A stretch of DNA of 64,000 nucleotides. Origin: Calliopsis andreniformis (taxonomy: Eukaryota > Arthropoda > Insecta > Hymenoptera > Andrenidae). The DNA is taken from contig NC_135066.1 of the NCBI RefSeq assembly GCF_051401765.1, positions 19,261,001 to 19,325,000 on the forward strand, in the 5' to 3' direction. Position 1 is the first letter of the stretch, and every line of letters starts with the position of its first letter. Below the pieces are notes generated by a model. The model ran no database searches. It was not told the origin of the DNA and worked only from the letters and a program-made list of their open reading frames with translations. The position numbers and the translations under genes were made by a program. Of the stretch, positions 12,201 to 25,300 are shown in pieces.

Positions 12201-15200
12201 TGTAGGATGTTAAAGAAAAAGGGTTCGAGACCTTAAGGATTTACAGTGTGCACTGTGAGGAGTACAAAGTGTCTAATTTTAAAATAATTCGATATTGTGA
12301 GTTTTTCGTAACATACTAAATATAAACAGAGGAATTCTTTTATAATAGTCAAAATGTCAATAACACTGACAATAATATAATCAATTCAGTAAAACAATAA
12401 TATTATCAATCCTCTTCAGCCTATTTGAAACCGCACAAGATTAATATCAATGGCAATACATACACTAATTGTAAGAGTGAAAAAGCATGAAGAGTGCATA
12501 AGAGGACCAAATGCCTAGGGCTTAAGCCGGTCCCACACACATCGCGAATATTCCCTAATACGATTATGCCCGAGTATAATTAATTACGAATCAAATCTCC
12601 CACACTACTCGCTCATGCTTGGACTTAGGTAGCCTCGTACCTGTGCGTCCTAACAGGTGTTTTAGGTTCTACAAAAACAGTTATTTTTCTTGTAAATAAA
12701 GAAGTTCAGGAACTTGCTCATTAGATAGTACTACAATAACAATCCTATTTCAAGTAAAGCGCGTCAAGCATGTGATAGGGTCGAAAGGTTGATGGTGCTA
12801 GTTATGAACTATTGTTCTACCGGTCAATCCAGATTGAGTTTCTTTTTTTAGTGCGTGTAAGACTATACGACGAGGTATCAGTTATATTTTCCTATATAGA
12901 GTATCTTATAGTAATAAAAATAGTAAAACATAAGAGAGTGTATAATTTTATTTCATGCCCAGTAATGTATTAATAAAGTAAAAAAGTGTAAAGTTAATAA
13001 AGTAAAAATCCAACAGGTTATGGGCTCAGGTACTAAGCTTCCAGTAGCACGTAGCGTGAACTAGATAGAAAAGTTAGAAAAGAATAGAAAGAGAAAGGTC
13101 CAATAAAACAAATAGATAGTTTTATGGAATAAGAAAAATGTGTGTTGCAGGAAATATTGTAAATTTTGCAAAAAACAGATCACAGAAAATCAAAATTTAT
13201 CTCGAGGCGGCAGATCTCTTAAAGGTTTTTAAAGGGACGCCTACAGAGGCAATAATACAAGCAGATGATTGAAAATAAAATGACGCAAAAGCGAGAAGGA
13301 TTGTGGTGAGTACCAGGGAAAAGCAAGCATTAATTTATGTAATAACGTGTACACTGCATATAAGATATTAGAGAAATTTAAATGTATATACGAGAGAAAT
13401 ACAGAGCAGCAAAAATGTACTCTCATGCAGGGATTTTTCGAGTACAAAAGGAAAAGTGAGACAGACATGACAACCTTTATATCAGATCTCAAAGCTATAG
13501 CATTTAAACTTAAGAGCTTAGGTGAAGAAATAAAGGATACAATGTTACCTGTCAAAAATATTAACGTCATTACCAGAAAATTACCGTTACTTTATCAGTG
13601 CCTCGGAGTCGACATCAGCAGCTGATAAAACACTTACGAACTTAACAGCCAGACTTTTGGAGGAAAAGTAGAATTTAACGATGGCGAGATAAAGATAAGT
13701 AAAGATGGAAATATGATCTCACAAAGAATGAAGAATAATATCGGGTTATATAATTAATGAGACTCAAAGAGAAGCAAGAGCATTAATAACGGTAAAAGAA
13801 ACTTTAATAAAATTGCGGCACCAAAGATTAAAGCACTTAAGTGCAAGTAATATGGTAAAACTGTTTGAAGTGGCTGAAGGAATAAAAATAACAAAAAATC
13901 ATATATTGCCACAATTTAAAGGTGGGGATAAGTGCATATTAGCGAATCACAAAAGAATACCATTTGAAAATGAGAGAAGAAGAGCAACACAGTAGTTGAA
14001 AATAATACACACTGACGTATGTGAACCAATCACTCCAGCAACGTGAGACAGAAAAAGGTATTTTATCATCTTCATTGATGACTATACCAATTATGTTGAA
14101 GTTCATTTATTAGAGTCAAAAGAAGTGTTTACAAAATTAAAAGAGTATTACAAACCGAAGTAAAATGAAATAAGAGAATCAAAGGAATAAGATGCGACAA
14201 TGACAGGAAGTATGCATGTCATAAATTAAAAATGTGGTGCAGAGATAAAGGTATATGGATAAACTATACGCCGCGATACACTTCAATTGAATAGGGCGAA
14301 TTGAAAAGGTCAGGGCGACGACAAGTCAGAAAAGTAAAATAGTGTGAGGAGAAACAGTAAGAGTCGCAGCTTATTTACATAATAGAAGCCCAACTAAGAC
14401 GAATGAGAAGACAGCATCTATGAGTTATGGAATAAAAAAAAGCCTGCCTTATAGCATCTGAAAATTTTTGGGCGTACTGCATACTCTAAAGAATTAAAAC
14501 AGATCAGAAAGTTGAATGAAAGGGGTAAAATGGTGAAATTTGTAGGTTTAGCACTAACAGCATACACACTATGGGATCCAACGAAAAAAAAGATAATCAT
14601 TTCAAGAGCGGTAAATAAAGACGATGACATGAAAGAATATGAAACCAGTAAAAAAGGGCAGATTACAATAGAGTCTGGAAAAGAAAATAAAGAGGATGAA
14701 ATAACCTCGATAGAAGATATAAGTGATAGAGAGGAAGATGATGGCTAAAGTGCAACAGTAGTAGAGTCCTCTGGAAATACATTAAGTGATCAATACGAAG
14801 ATGCAATAGGTAACTCAGCAGGAGAAGCTAGAGAGTATCAAAGAGAAATAGGATTAAGAAGATCTATTAGAAGCAAAAAATATCCAGATAAATACAGTGA
14901 TTATGTGTTTTTAACCTATGAAGAGGCTATGCAAAGTACAGACCAGAAGAAATGGCTGAAAGCCATGCAGGAAGAACAGGACTTGTTGGAAAAAAATAAG
15001 GTATGGGAGTTAATAGATAAGAAAGGGGCAGAAGGAAAGAAATGTTTGTCTAGTAGATGGGTATTACAAGTAAAGGAAGAAGGAAGATATAAAGCTCGAC
15101 TAATTTCAAGAGGCTGCGAGCAGAAAGGAGATATAGATTATGAGAATTTATACAGCGTAATAGTGAAGAGTACAACACTAAGGATACTATTTGTACTTGC

Positions 15201-17724
15201 AGTGCAATATAGATGGAATTTCGTATTTGATATAAAAACAGCCTTCCTTTATGGAGAATTTAATGAGGAAATATATATGCAATTGCCAGAAGGATATAAG
15301 GCGGAAAAGGATAAAATCTGTAAATTATAAAAGGCATGTATGTATGGTTTAAAACAGGCGTCATGTTGCTAGAACAGAAAATTTCAAGAAATACTACGAC
15401 AACGTGGATTCAACCAGCTTATTATAAAACAATGTGTTTTTAAAAAGAAAGTTAATACAGCTATCCTGACAATACATGTAGATGATGGAACATTATTTGG
15501 AGAGAACCAATAGGAACTTGAAAATTTGATAAAGAAGCTGGAAAATTGTTTTGATGTGACATGTGGTAATGATCTAAATATTTTGCTAGGTCCTGAAATT
15601 GAGAGAGAGAAACAACAAATCATTAAACTAAAACAATCAAGATATTTAGACCAAATTTTGGAGACGTTTGGCATGGAACGAGCGAAAGCTGTGACTACTC
15701 GAACATTGGCTAACGCTGATACAGGAAGAGATGCAGAAAAGACTAACTTTCTTTATAGAAAAACAATAGAAAGTCTTTTATACCTAGCAACTAAAATAAG
15801 ACCTGATATAAACTATGCTGTGATGTGTCGTAGTAGAAAAATAGAAAATCTGACAGATATAGATGTAACTAGTGTTGAGAGGATAATGAAATACCTACAA
15901 GGAACAAGACATTTAGGGTTAGTATATGGTAAGAATAGTAAAAGTAATATGAACGTGTTAAAAGAATATTGCGATGCAGACTATGCAAGTGATGTAAAAA
16001 CTAGGAAGAATACCTCAGAATATGTAATAGAGTATTGTGGATGTAAAATTAGCTGGGCGTCAAGGAGACAGCCTATAGTAGCTTTATCAAGCGCCAAAGC
16101 AGAATTTATTTCAACCGCAGAATGTTCTAAAGAATTCTTGTACTTAAAAAGCTTTATAGAAGAGTTAACCGGTACGAAACTGCAAATTGAGACGCATATA
16201 GATAATCAGAGCGCGATTAGACTGATCAGTACAGGAATTCTAAATAAGAGGCCAAAACACATAGATGTACGTTATCATTTTATAGAAGAAACAGTAAGAG
16301 AAAATAATATAAGATTTATATATTGTAACACTAACGAACAAATAGCAGATATATTTACTAAGCCGTTGGAAACGACTCGGTTTGAGAAATTTAGAAATGA
16401 GCTGGTGCAATGAGTGTATGTGTATAGATAATATGTGTACATTCAAAACATTATAAAATTATTTAAATTAAGATTAAGAAAGGATGTTACAATAGCAATC
16501 TTATTTCAAATAAAGCGCGTCAAGCATGTGATAGGGTCGAAATGTTGATGGCGCAGGTTATGAACTATTGTTCTATCGGTCAATCCAGATTGAATTTCTT
16601 TTCTTAGTGTATATAGGACTATAATACGAGGTGTCAGTTATATTTTCCTATGAGTACCTTATTGTAATAAAAACAGTAAAAAATAAGAAAGTGTATAATC
16701 TTATTTCACGCTTAACGGAAAGGTGTTAATAAAGTTTTTAATAATTAATATCTCGGAAAGGAAACAAAGTTGCAAAAGATTCAGTACATACGACGTAGAG
16801 TCCCTTTGTCAGACGATGTGTCATGTTGGAAAAGATTATGCATGTGGTTTAAACATGATGTACCTTCATTACATTATTCAATTAACCTGAAATAACATTT
16901 ATCAGTAACAATCAAGTATTCTGAGAAAGATGAATAGGGCTAGTGGGTCTAGCAAAATGGCCTCCATCGCCTCATTTCAATCCTTCGAATTTCTTTTTGT
17001 GGAGATGACTCGAAGACTTAAGTCTACTCATCGCCAATAAATAATGTGCTAGATTTACAACAATAAATAGAAAATACGTATCGTATAATACAAGGTACGG
17101 AAGAAATATTTGAAAACATATATATGTGTATTTATGATTCGTAGACGAAAGTTTTGTATTGAAATGAACAGAAGAAATATCGAAAATCTATTATAATAAA
17201 TATAAAGGTGTGCCCTACGCTTGCATCTATGAAAATATCGAACACTTGTAAATAGTAAAAGGTAATTTTATATCGAAGAGATTGAGGTTAGCACCTATAT
17301 AGAGTTTAGCGCTTCCATTGATTAGACATTTTTTACTCTTCCTGGTGCCTATTATAAGTTCTTAAAGGTCGAATTCCTTGTTTTAATATCCTGTATAATA
17401 CAATGCTAATATCTGTTAATATACGGTAATAGATAGGTATGTATATAACTTCTGTCTCGACTTACGTCTTTGACGATGTACAGCGATTACAATGAAACCA
17501 ATTAGAATGACATTCAGATATTATTGTATTAAAATAAAGTAAAGTAATATAACTAACTAACAGTTAAATGATTGCATGAAATTGATTAAATAATTTCTGT
17601 TCACACTTTGAATATACTTGCTAAATAATTTTGTTTCAGTATATCAGAGTTCGTACTAGCAGCTGTTTTGGTACTTAATGGCATTTCTTTAAGTAGCGTG
17701 GTGTTTTATCGACTACGTCAATAA
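9268..17724 (+). CDS. Gene C: small four-helix (Ssk/MARVEL-like) membrane protein with Copia in its last intron
   Basis: Exons 9268-9357, 10577-10738, 10831-10943 and 17640-17724 (TAA 17722-17724), phases 0, 0 and 2; 450 coding bases, 149 residues. Exon 1 (30 codons, MGNAPIPFQGLRLNHWTPEKK) is cytosolic. Exon 2 carries helix 1 (SSCIVGTAIYM), a short loop and helix 2 (ILVPTFIIGYIIINSSEMFM). Exon 3 has helix 3 (VCFAVTGAIGSLICGCYQLF) and exon 4 helix 4 (FVLAAVLVLNGISLSSVVFY) with the tail RLRQ. The phase-2 GTGCGT donor at 10944 fits the last exon exactly; reading through instead stops after KCVKN at 10957-10959. The AATAAA at 17720-17725 overlaps the stop. Frame upstream of the chosen ATG is open from 9229, so a 5' extension cannot be excluded. 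Intron 3 is 6.7 kb, swollen by a palindrome and a Copia copy. Function unknown; a junction or epithelial role is inference from gene A. Confidence 0.68.
9605..10295. repeat. Possible TIR element in gene C intron 1
   Basis: The left end (ttaagggggaaaactcaagt) and the reverse complement of the right end (cctaaggaggagactcaagt) match over about 25 bases; the interior is AT-rich and without reading frames. The boundaries are approximate. Confidence 0.35.
11041..11383. repeat. Near-perfect palindromic MITE (about 345 bp)
   Basis: The left half (cagggtgtcccaaactaagt inward) and right half (ending acttagtttgggacaccctg) are almost exact reverse complements for about 160 bases each, around a short centre near 11203-11220. 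TA dinucleotides flank both ends, as expected for mariner/Tc1-type insertion. The overlapping open frames on both strands here are only the two faces of the palindrome. Confidence 0.85.
12729..13015 (+). repeat. Copia 5' LTR
   Basis: It aligns with 16485 onward through strings such as gcgcgtcaagcatgtgatag and cggtcaatccagattga. It ends in caaca directly before the primer-binding site. The LTR pair differs by scattered substitutions and small indels, so the insertion is not recent. Confidence 0.85.
13347..13680 (+). pseudogene. Copia Gag remnant
   Basis: The open stretch has the Copia Gag (UBN2-type) pattern: an Ala-Tyr-x-x-Leu opening, L-M-Q-G-F-F-E-Y-K, then spaced helices ending in a K-x-L-G-E-E motif. 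After about 13555 the frame shifts: the expected continuation (SLPENYRYFISASES) is found in a different frame. A second possible start of the polyprotein lies near 13138. Confidence 0.7.
13800..14480 (+). pseudogene. Copia Gag-pre-integrase and integrase remnant
   Basis: The piece at 13813-13995 shows the Gag-pre-integrase signature (RHQRLKHLS, then an F-K-G-G...C segment and IPFENER). Downstream the integrase opening IIHTDVCEP, with its catalytic Asp, is readable near 14000, followed by FIIFIDDYTNY. Several in-frame stops follow, so this region is dead. Confidence 0.7.
14905..16413 (+). pseudogene. Copia reverse transcriptase and RNase H remnant
   Basis: The RT begins with the EEA-MQ...W-KAM-EE pattern typical of Copia, followed by SRWV...KARLISRG and FDIKTAFLYGE with the first catalytic Asp. 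Stops occur at about 15328, 15370 and 15511. The active-site tetrad normally read as YVDD is HVDD (15475-15486). The last open stretch (15526-16413) covers the RT tail (LGPEIER, SLLYLATKIRPDI) and RNase H with YCDADYASD, ALSSAKAEF and DNQSAIRL, ending at KHIDVRYHF and ADIFTKPL near the C-terminus. Confidence 0.88.
16485..16741 (+). repeat. Copia 3' LTR
   Basis: Starts tgttac after the purine tract. It matches the 5' LTR until about the string gttaataaag; the final bases cannot be fixed exactly. Confidence 0.8.
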
Positions 17725-20700
17725 AATTCGTCAAACCAGTAAAAATTTCTTCTCAAAAAATGTACATTGTAAAGTGTAATCTGTCATAAATAGACTGTGA
17801 ATATTTATGCAAATACATATTTTTCATATTGTGAATTACACATATATAAACGTCCGATAACTGAGTATGTTAAATCTTTTAAACAAATTTTCAAGCAAGA
17901 AAACTTAAATCAGTATTTGACATACATAGATATACTGAAGTCCATTTTGAGACTTGTTACTTAACCAAAAAAAAGTGTTCTTAACTGAATTAATGGAAAA
18001 AATTAAAGAAATTGTTGAAAATTGTATGGAAAATATACCCGATACGTTCGAAGAAAACACTAAAGATTTTTCACTGTCGAACATAACAAAAATTTTGAGT
18101 GCTACATTTGCAAAAGGACCAAATGTCGTTCCATTACAATAACAGAATAAACATGTACCAATCACATTGTGCAATGTAGAACGATCATGTTCCATTGATA
18201 AATTAATTTTTAAGACAAACGGCATCAATCCCTGGTCGAAAATCTTGAAACAGCAATAGTTACATATTATAACCTAATTCATTGAAAATAAAAAAGCAAT
18301 TAAGTTACTAACACATCACAAATCTACAGTTATCTATATACTTTTAGAATATTATGTACATATTTTTTGCTTATTTGGATATACTTCAACTGCATAAATA
18401 TCAGTAGTCTAGTTATGTAGTCTAGTATACAAATTTGAATAAAATCTAAATGTTTGAAGGAGCCGTAATTAGAAATAGTAATAAACATATTTCAGAAAGG
18501 TGTGGAAATGAATGATTTGAAAACAATCCGAGAAAGATACTTCAAATGTTAGAAGCGAAGATATTACGCCCTTTCTTCAACCTAGAAGTAAATTAACTGA
18601 GGAAGGGTCACAGAGCAGTCACAATATGAATCAATTAGTCTACTTGACCTCGTAATTATCGTGAATGACCGACACAATCCCACACCCACGATCCGGATAC
18701 GTAATCACGTTAATTACGAGTGCTGGTGGTAATTTAACCAATAGAGACTTAACCCAAAAACCAAGTAACAAAAGAAAATCATATAAAGCAAAGATACGGG
18801 GGAGAAAAAGTGTAAACCAATTGATAGAAATACGTTCTTGTAACACTAAAGTATAAACTACGCATAAATTGTATGAGTTTTGTAAATAAAGTGTTGTAGT
18901 ATTAATTATGGAAAAGTTTATTTGAAATATTATAGAATAATAAGATTTGTACATGTTATAAATTAAGTTCGAATTAAGGCAATTCCAATTTTCTCTAGAA
19001 ATAATATATTTAACAGTCTGGAAACTCTTTTGAAATAACATATTTATCATTTCGCGTATTCTATAGACAAATTGCATTTAGTGTGTGCTAAGTTCGACAT
19101 TAGCGTAATTAGACATGTTTTAGTGAAATTACAGTTTAATGTCTTTCCCAATTCATTTCATCGCTAAAACAACGAATCAATCAGAGGAACACAAAAAAAT
19201 TATATAATATTGCTTATCTTAAAAAGAAAACATCAAATTTAAATTCTGCTTATACGTGAGCTCTTCTTTAAATAATTACCGTAATATTAGTAAATATTGC
19301 CTTCGAGAAAGTTCAAAACTTCGCCAATAAAATCTAACCTAAACCTAATTCAGTCCTGACCTAATCATTCTACATCCCGGTAATACGAGGATAGATTAAG
19401 CTATATTAGGTCTGATTTAAAGTTTTAAATGTTTCCAAAGTCAAGTTTTATGAGGTGTACTCTGTTATTGTAAAAATCCAAAAATTGGTAATAGATTTAT
19501 CGAAATGTTTAATAAAAGTCCAAAATGGAAGCAATTACGAACTTTTTTCAGGCTTTTATCATTTACCTTTAGAAAATACTAGAATACACTGGTAAAACCT
19601 AGGATTTACCAATTTTCGGATTTTTACACTAATTGGTAATACATACACGTAGTAAATAACACTGAGTGAGTACCACTTACAGATTCGTTCATACATATTC
19701 TGAATATTACTTAATTGTGAATACTACTGAGCTATTTTTTTTAACGTTTAACTTTTATCTCAAATTTCTTTATTTGAATATGAAAAGTATAATATCTTAA
19801 AAATTGTAATTGTATATACATGTCTATATGTATATGTACTTGTAATATTGATATTGCATGAAAACAGAAATGCATGCACAGCTTAGAATAAAGTCTTATG
19901 CAAGCACAGAATAGAATAAAGTTTTTAGTATGTGTTTACTTTCAATTTATTAACAAGAAAATATTTGTTTAACTAAAAAATTAAACTACTTCCAAACTTT
20001 TGTATGAAATCATCCAGATCCATAAAATTTTCTAAAATAAATATCGTATTGCACAGTTTTAGATCAAGAAAAAAATTCCTTGAAATGGAAATTGTTATTT
20101 ATAATTTCGAATCAATCGCAAGATTACAGAATAATTGTCAACGAAGATTAAACCGCACCCACCTACTGATCTAGTGAACGTGTTATCTTCCGTTTGTAAA
20201 CATCATTGACGAACGTAATAGCGTTTACACCTGTGTGAGTGACACTATGCTGCGATGCTTATTGTTAGGCACATATGGTATGACGGTCTTGTGTAATACG
20301 AGTCACAAAGTACGAGGATTGTTGCGCAATTAAAAAATAATGTAACAATGTTATAAAACATTTTAGCTGGATTATTACTAACAGCACTGTAATATATGTA
20401 TATTATTACAGATAAAGTGGCAGTAGAATCCAATTTTTTTAATGACGCATTCTAAAACGCTTAGCAATTTTCATTAAACATCGTACATTTTTAAGTTATC
20501 CTGTTTTGAATATTATAACTTCGAGAATTTACAATGGACTTAATAAGCACTGTATATTTACAGTGATTCGTACAGCTAGAAACCTAGTGACACAAGTTTT
20601 ATAAAATTATTAAAATTTTCAGCTGAAAATAATGAAAATAATATGTATATTAGCGTCAACAGTGCTGCACATTTTTTTCTCAAAAATTCAACAAAAATTA

Positions 20701-20820
20701 ATTAAAACAATCCCACAGAAAGTCTGTGTGAACATTGAGTTGTATAATTTAATAGTTGACATATAGCGTAAGCACAAGTTTCTAATAAATTTCATTTTCT
20801 AATTTATAGGTTACTGAATA
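17725..20820. other. Gene-free intergenic sequence after gene C
   Basis: AT-rich and mostly featureless. At 17954-18260 a short frame (NQKKVFLTELMEKIKEIV, then VERSCSIDKL in a second frame) is faintly like the C-terminal end of a hAT-type transposase, but too short to assign. A small foldback sits at about 19467-19630 (aaaaatccaaaaattggtaa against ttaccaattttcggattttt). The frame at 18665-18856 shows no domain. Confidence 0.4.
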
Positions 20821-20825
20821 TTACA

Positions 20826-21490
20826 GTGAACCTGCAAATTAGTCACACCACTGCCGATTTCAACGATTTTTGTATGTATTGTTAAGATTATTATTCTGAA
20901 CAACGTTTTCTTATATATGTAATAGGTGGTCGGCTTTAATTTCCGAGATATTTGCAAGAAACTTGCTACTACACATTAAATTCTGGTTACATTTACGCTT
21001 CCGTGGCAGTGCGCGTCGCGTAGTGACGCCGCTTTGCTGCTGTTTCTACAAACATAGCATAGGCGCGACATCCAATATAAGGGGTGGACTTTTACTCATG
21101 TTAGTGGAATAAGTTGACCCAGTGGACAAAGATAACCTAAATCTAACTATCTTGCATTCTATATTTCCAGGATAGTTAGATAGTAGCCTAAATCTAACTA
21201 TCTTGCATTCTATATTTCCAGGATAGTTTAGTGTGTATTACCTCTTTCTGCTGGGTCCTTGTAAGGTGTTGAGTAGCCTGAGGATTTTTTTTGTACCTGT
21301 CCACTGGGTCAACTTAGACCCAATGGGGAAATACGTAGTATCCAACATATTTTTGCTTATAACTTTAAAACTAAGGCCGACTACCTATTATATATATATA
21401 AGAAAAAGTTGTTCAAAATCTCGTCGTCTATAATATATCCAAAGATCATTGAAATCGGCGATGGTGTGACTAATCTGCAGGTTCACCAAT
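20826..21490. repeat. TIR element with tandem duplication inside
   Basis: The ends are gtgaacctgcaaattagtca and the reverse complement of tgactaatctgcaggttcac. The arms continue over about 120 bp through a conserved ggctttaatttccgagatat segment. Inside, a 42-bp unit (cctaaatctaactatcttgc onward) is present twice with a 53-bp period (about 21136 and 21189), flanked by complementary gttgacccagtggaca / tgtccactgggtcaac. Confidence 0.75.
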
Positions 21491-24400
21491 ATTGCGAAGA
21501 ATAATGTTATCACCTATACTTGCATCCCTTTGGCATCAATTAAACTTTTCGCAATGAGTTTTTTGTAAGAAAAATGAAAAAAGAAACGTAAAACATCATA
21601 TTGTACAGATATATTAACGTTGCTAAATGCCTTTATTACGAATATCAATAGTTAAAATATTATTACAATTATATTGAATCTATCTTTACTAGTTTCTGTA
21701 TTTACTCAACGGATTCATAGAAATTCTTTGTATTTATACTGCACCATATGAAATAGTAAATCATTTACATTCCCTTTTCATCCACTTATTTCAATAATTT
21801 GCTTAGCAGTCAATTTTTCTGGTCTTTAAATGACACCCTGACGTAACGTTAAATTACTTAAATGATATAGAACATTATATTTAACAATTTATCTAATCAT
21901 TTCTGTTCTTAACTAAAAAACTTTAAAAATATCACTTGCATCCCTTTGCAATTCCTTTTTACATGTAAAAATTTTATTGAATTTACAACAGAAGGCTTTT
22001 CAATTTAAACTTTTATAAGACTTAAACTTTATAAGACAAGAAGCTATTTGGTTCTAATATTTTTTACCACTCAAATTTGCAAAAAAATTAAAGCGTCATG
22101 CGTCCTCAATGTAACCTTTTTATTAGACGCAAAATTGTATGTTACATTACAAATTCACGGTCAATACTGGATATAAGAAAGTAGTCGGTAACTACTTTCA
22201 CCTATTTTGTATATATCATACATCAAATTGCGTTCTAACACAAACTTGCCAAACATTTTATTAATTATTATTGTACAAAGACTTTACAAACTTAGTATTT
22301 CGCTTAATTTTCCACATATTCACTTTTATTTGCGGTTCTCCATCCATTCTACTACTTTGCTTCGTGCATGTTTAATAGCGACGATCGTCTGAGTTTCAAG
22401 GTTGCTCGACACATATATAGCCGCAATACATCTACGCAAATTATACATCGAATGAATCACGTGAAGTTCAGCATGCTCCGATACATATGTTGCGTCGCAC
22501 CAACAGCACGCGCCCGTGAATTAAATCCAACAGTCACCGTGCTCTACGTTCCAAACTCTGATTACCTTTCCGAAAACGTCACTCTCGTATGTAATATAAT
22601 ATTTGCTAACTTCTTCAGCTATGTTTGTCTATAACGAGTTTTAATATTGTAGCAAGCTTAAACATCGTAATTACATAAATTGGTTTAGCCTAGATTATTA
22701 TCATATAAGTAAATAAATATTAACTTATTTGATTTTTAATTCACTTCTCCTGTTTATATTTTCTGTGTTATATAAGCGGTTATATAACGAAATATACTAC
22801 ATGTGGAACGGACAATTTTTACTCGTCTCGGTGAGTACTATAAGGTCTTAAAGTCCCAGACCTCATTCTTTAACTTTCTATACTTATAATTACGAGATAG
22901 TGCGCCACGTTATGATAAGACGTATACGGGGTGTTTCTAAGCATGTAACACATTTTTGCAGAATAGGTTCTACATACATAGACAATGAAGAACGTTCATA
23001 TGAATATATGTTTGAAAATGCTTAGGGTTTTAGTTATACCTGCGCTATTTTGTATTGCATATAACGTTGGCTCAAATTCTGTAAAAAGTAAGAAAAACGT
23101 GAGACACTTTTGGAGGATAGGTTCTGGATACAAAAACAATGAAAAAAGTTCAAATACATATATGCCTCAATAGGTATAGTATGTTAGTCACATACTATTT
23201 GCGTAAAATACTGTCCCACTTCTTGACTGCACGGTGTGCTATCCCATTAGGCTGAATTTTTTACGGTTTAAAAAAATCTAATATAACAGAGCTACTAATG
23301 TAAACACACTAATCTTCAGCATAAGAATATTCGACCGACTACAATGTGTGGTAATGGGTACATCATAATATCAGGTTCTATGGTCTATAGTCTATATTAA
23401 TCTATATGCTATAATAAGGGACAAACGTTCTCGCTCGATATTGACCCAATATTTGCGAGAAAAATTAGAATGTTTATAAAAAAATTTTTTCAACTTCTAC
23501 TATAACAGTTGTATGAAAACTCAACTTTTTAACTCTTTTTTACCTTTGTTTTTACTCATAAATGATCACTCTTCTTCTGCTATTTTCTTATTATTCAACA
23601 CTGAATGTTGTAGACAGAAATAGCTTCAGTAATATTCATTTAAACAGAACGGTTTCTGCTAATAGAGTAAAATTACTGTCACTTTATGCATAGAATCTGA
23701 TGTTACTGCACGTTTTTTTTTATTTACTCACCAAAAGTATATTTTATTCCCTGTCTTTAAATGCTACACAGTTAGTATTAAAAGTGAAATAGCATAAATG
23801 CCATGACCCTAACATATCAGTTAAGGATTAAAGATAAAAATTTGTGTGACTTTTAAGGTCCCTATTATCATTTATGAATTTACTAATTTGACAAAAATAT
23901 TTCGGGAACTATTATTGTCACGTTACTAGCAACTGGTCAAGTACTGTTGCCCCATTTACTATCACTTTTTCCAAAAATTACTACGTAATAATAATAGTAC
24001 AAGACTTCGATTACGTCATCCACTATTAGTGTCATTATAGTATTTTGAAGATACTTTAAATGCTTGTTTAAATCACTATCTCACAAATAATATTAAATAA
24101 AGAAAACTGTATTAAGTGTTTAATTACAATTGTAGGAGCATTTTCTGTGATATCTATATTATTTAAAGAATTAACTGTCATTAATAATTTAACTATGCAG
24201 TTATGGATTTTTCTTTAGTGTCGTGTGTTTTCTTTAGTAAGGAAGTCATAATTTTAATTCGGTAATTATTGGGAATCAGGCACTCGTAAAAATATGTTGT
24301 CAAGGTTACCATTCTTCCAAGATATTACAAGAGACTTTTTCATCTACAATAATATTGTTATTATCGGTAGAAAAGTCTTCACATCAGTCTACAATCTACA

Positions 24401-24650
24401 CATCAAACCCAAATCAAACTCAAACGCATTTAAGTGGCTGATAGTTACGTTATGCATTTGAGGAATTAATAAAAAACGTAATTATAATTCATATTAAAGT
24501 GTACTCTATATTTTTATGTAAGGTACGTGGTTACTACTAGGTTATGCGTGGGGAAATATGGAGTGCATGCTTTACTACTGGGTTATGAGTAGAGAACAGG
24601 TGGCTATACATATTTGTTGTTCGACGTAATGGGAAGAATATTTCCATTTG
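21491..24650. other. Gene-free intergenic sequence
   Basis: AT-rich and without a convincing gene. The segment at about 22340-22620 is richer in CG dinucleotides than its surroundings, but its two overlapping frames (22207-22392, 22368-22634) show no domain. The sequence from 22928 (ggggtgtttctaagcatg) resembles one end of a mariner-type element; no partner end was found. Confidence 0.4.
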
Positions 24651-25109
24651 TATAGGGTGAACGAAATAACACAACCACCTCGAATATTTCACTTACATTT
24701 TGTAATAGTAAGAAATGACACAGGAAAAAGTTGCTTTATTTGGAAGGGTAAATATTATGGTATGCAAAAAACTTGTCTCAAGTTTATACTTTTCTAGATT
24801 TCAAGATCATTACCATTTTTTTATCATCGTTGCATGATAGCCCAGATCAAGGCCGTACCAATGACCTTGGATACAATGACCTTCACGTAATCTTGAATGC
24901 GAAAAACTCAAAAATGTTTTGGTGAATAATTTAATAAATACGTAATACAACTACATTATACAAAGCTCCCAAATTGAGAAAATAAACACAGTTATTAATA
25001 ATATTAGTCCAACCTCTCGGATATTGTTTACAATGTATTTCATGTCTATTGTTATTGATAGTCATAGAAGACACAGTTTAGTTCGCTTACGATCTTCTAA
25101 AAAGACAGT

Positions 25110-25300
25110 GGTAATCATGGATCGTTACAGTAGTGAAAAGAAAACTGAATGCTCTTAATTTACGGTGAATGAATTAATACTGTGAAGGCACAGCAGTTAT
25201 ACGCTGAACAATTCTCAGATAAAAGATATCCATCGCGTTTAAGGCTGTCAATCGTCCGGATTTCCCCAAATTCGTCCTAGTTCCTTGGGCGTCCGAGGAC
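25110..25300 (+). pseudogene. Possible transposon-derived helix-turn-helix remnant
   Basis: After a stop, FTVNE is followed, in another frame, by a K-A-Q-Q-L-Y-A-E-Q-F-S-D-K-R-Y-P-S-R stretch (near 25185-25240). This pattern resembles the N-terminal DNA-binding segment found in several insect transposable elements. It is interrupted and not a working gene. Confidence 0.35.

Larger units (their letters stand above)
12729..16741 (+). mobile_element. Degenerate Copia-type LTR retrotransposon
   Basis: Two direct LTRs flank coding remnants in the standard Ty1/Copia order: Gag, Gag-pre-integrase, integrase, reverse transcriptase, RNase H. A primer-binding site (ggttatgggctcag, 13016-13029) fits the half-tRNA initiator-Met primer of Copia elements, and a purine tract precedes the 3' LTR at about 16476-16484. 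Stops and frameshifts interrupt Gag, integrase and RT, so this copy cannot encode a full polyprotein. It lies in intron 3 of gene C, in the same orientation as the gene. No convincing target-site duplication could be read because the outer LTR ends have diverged. Confidence 0.9.

Noticed and set aside
13241..13570. 109-residue minus-strand frame
   Set aside because: Antisense to the Copia Gag remnant and without any domain of its own.
17954..18260. Possible hAT transposase C-terminus (VERSCSIDKL)
   Set aside because: Only about ten residues resemble the motif and they are in a different frame from the preceding open stretch; mentioned only as part of the spacer.
20826..21490. Tandem duplication considered as a CRISPR-like array
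   Set aside because: Only two units, inside a TIR element in an animal genome.
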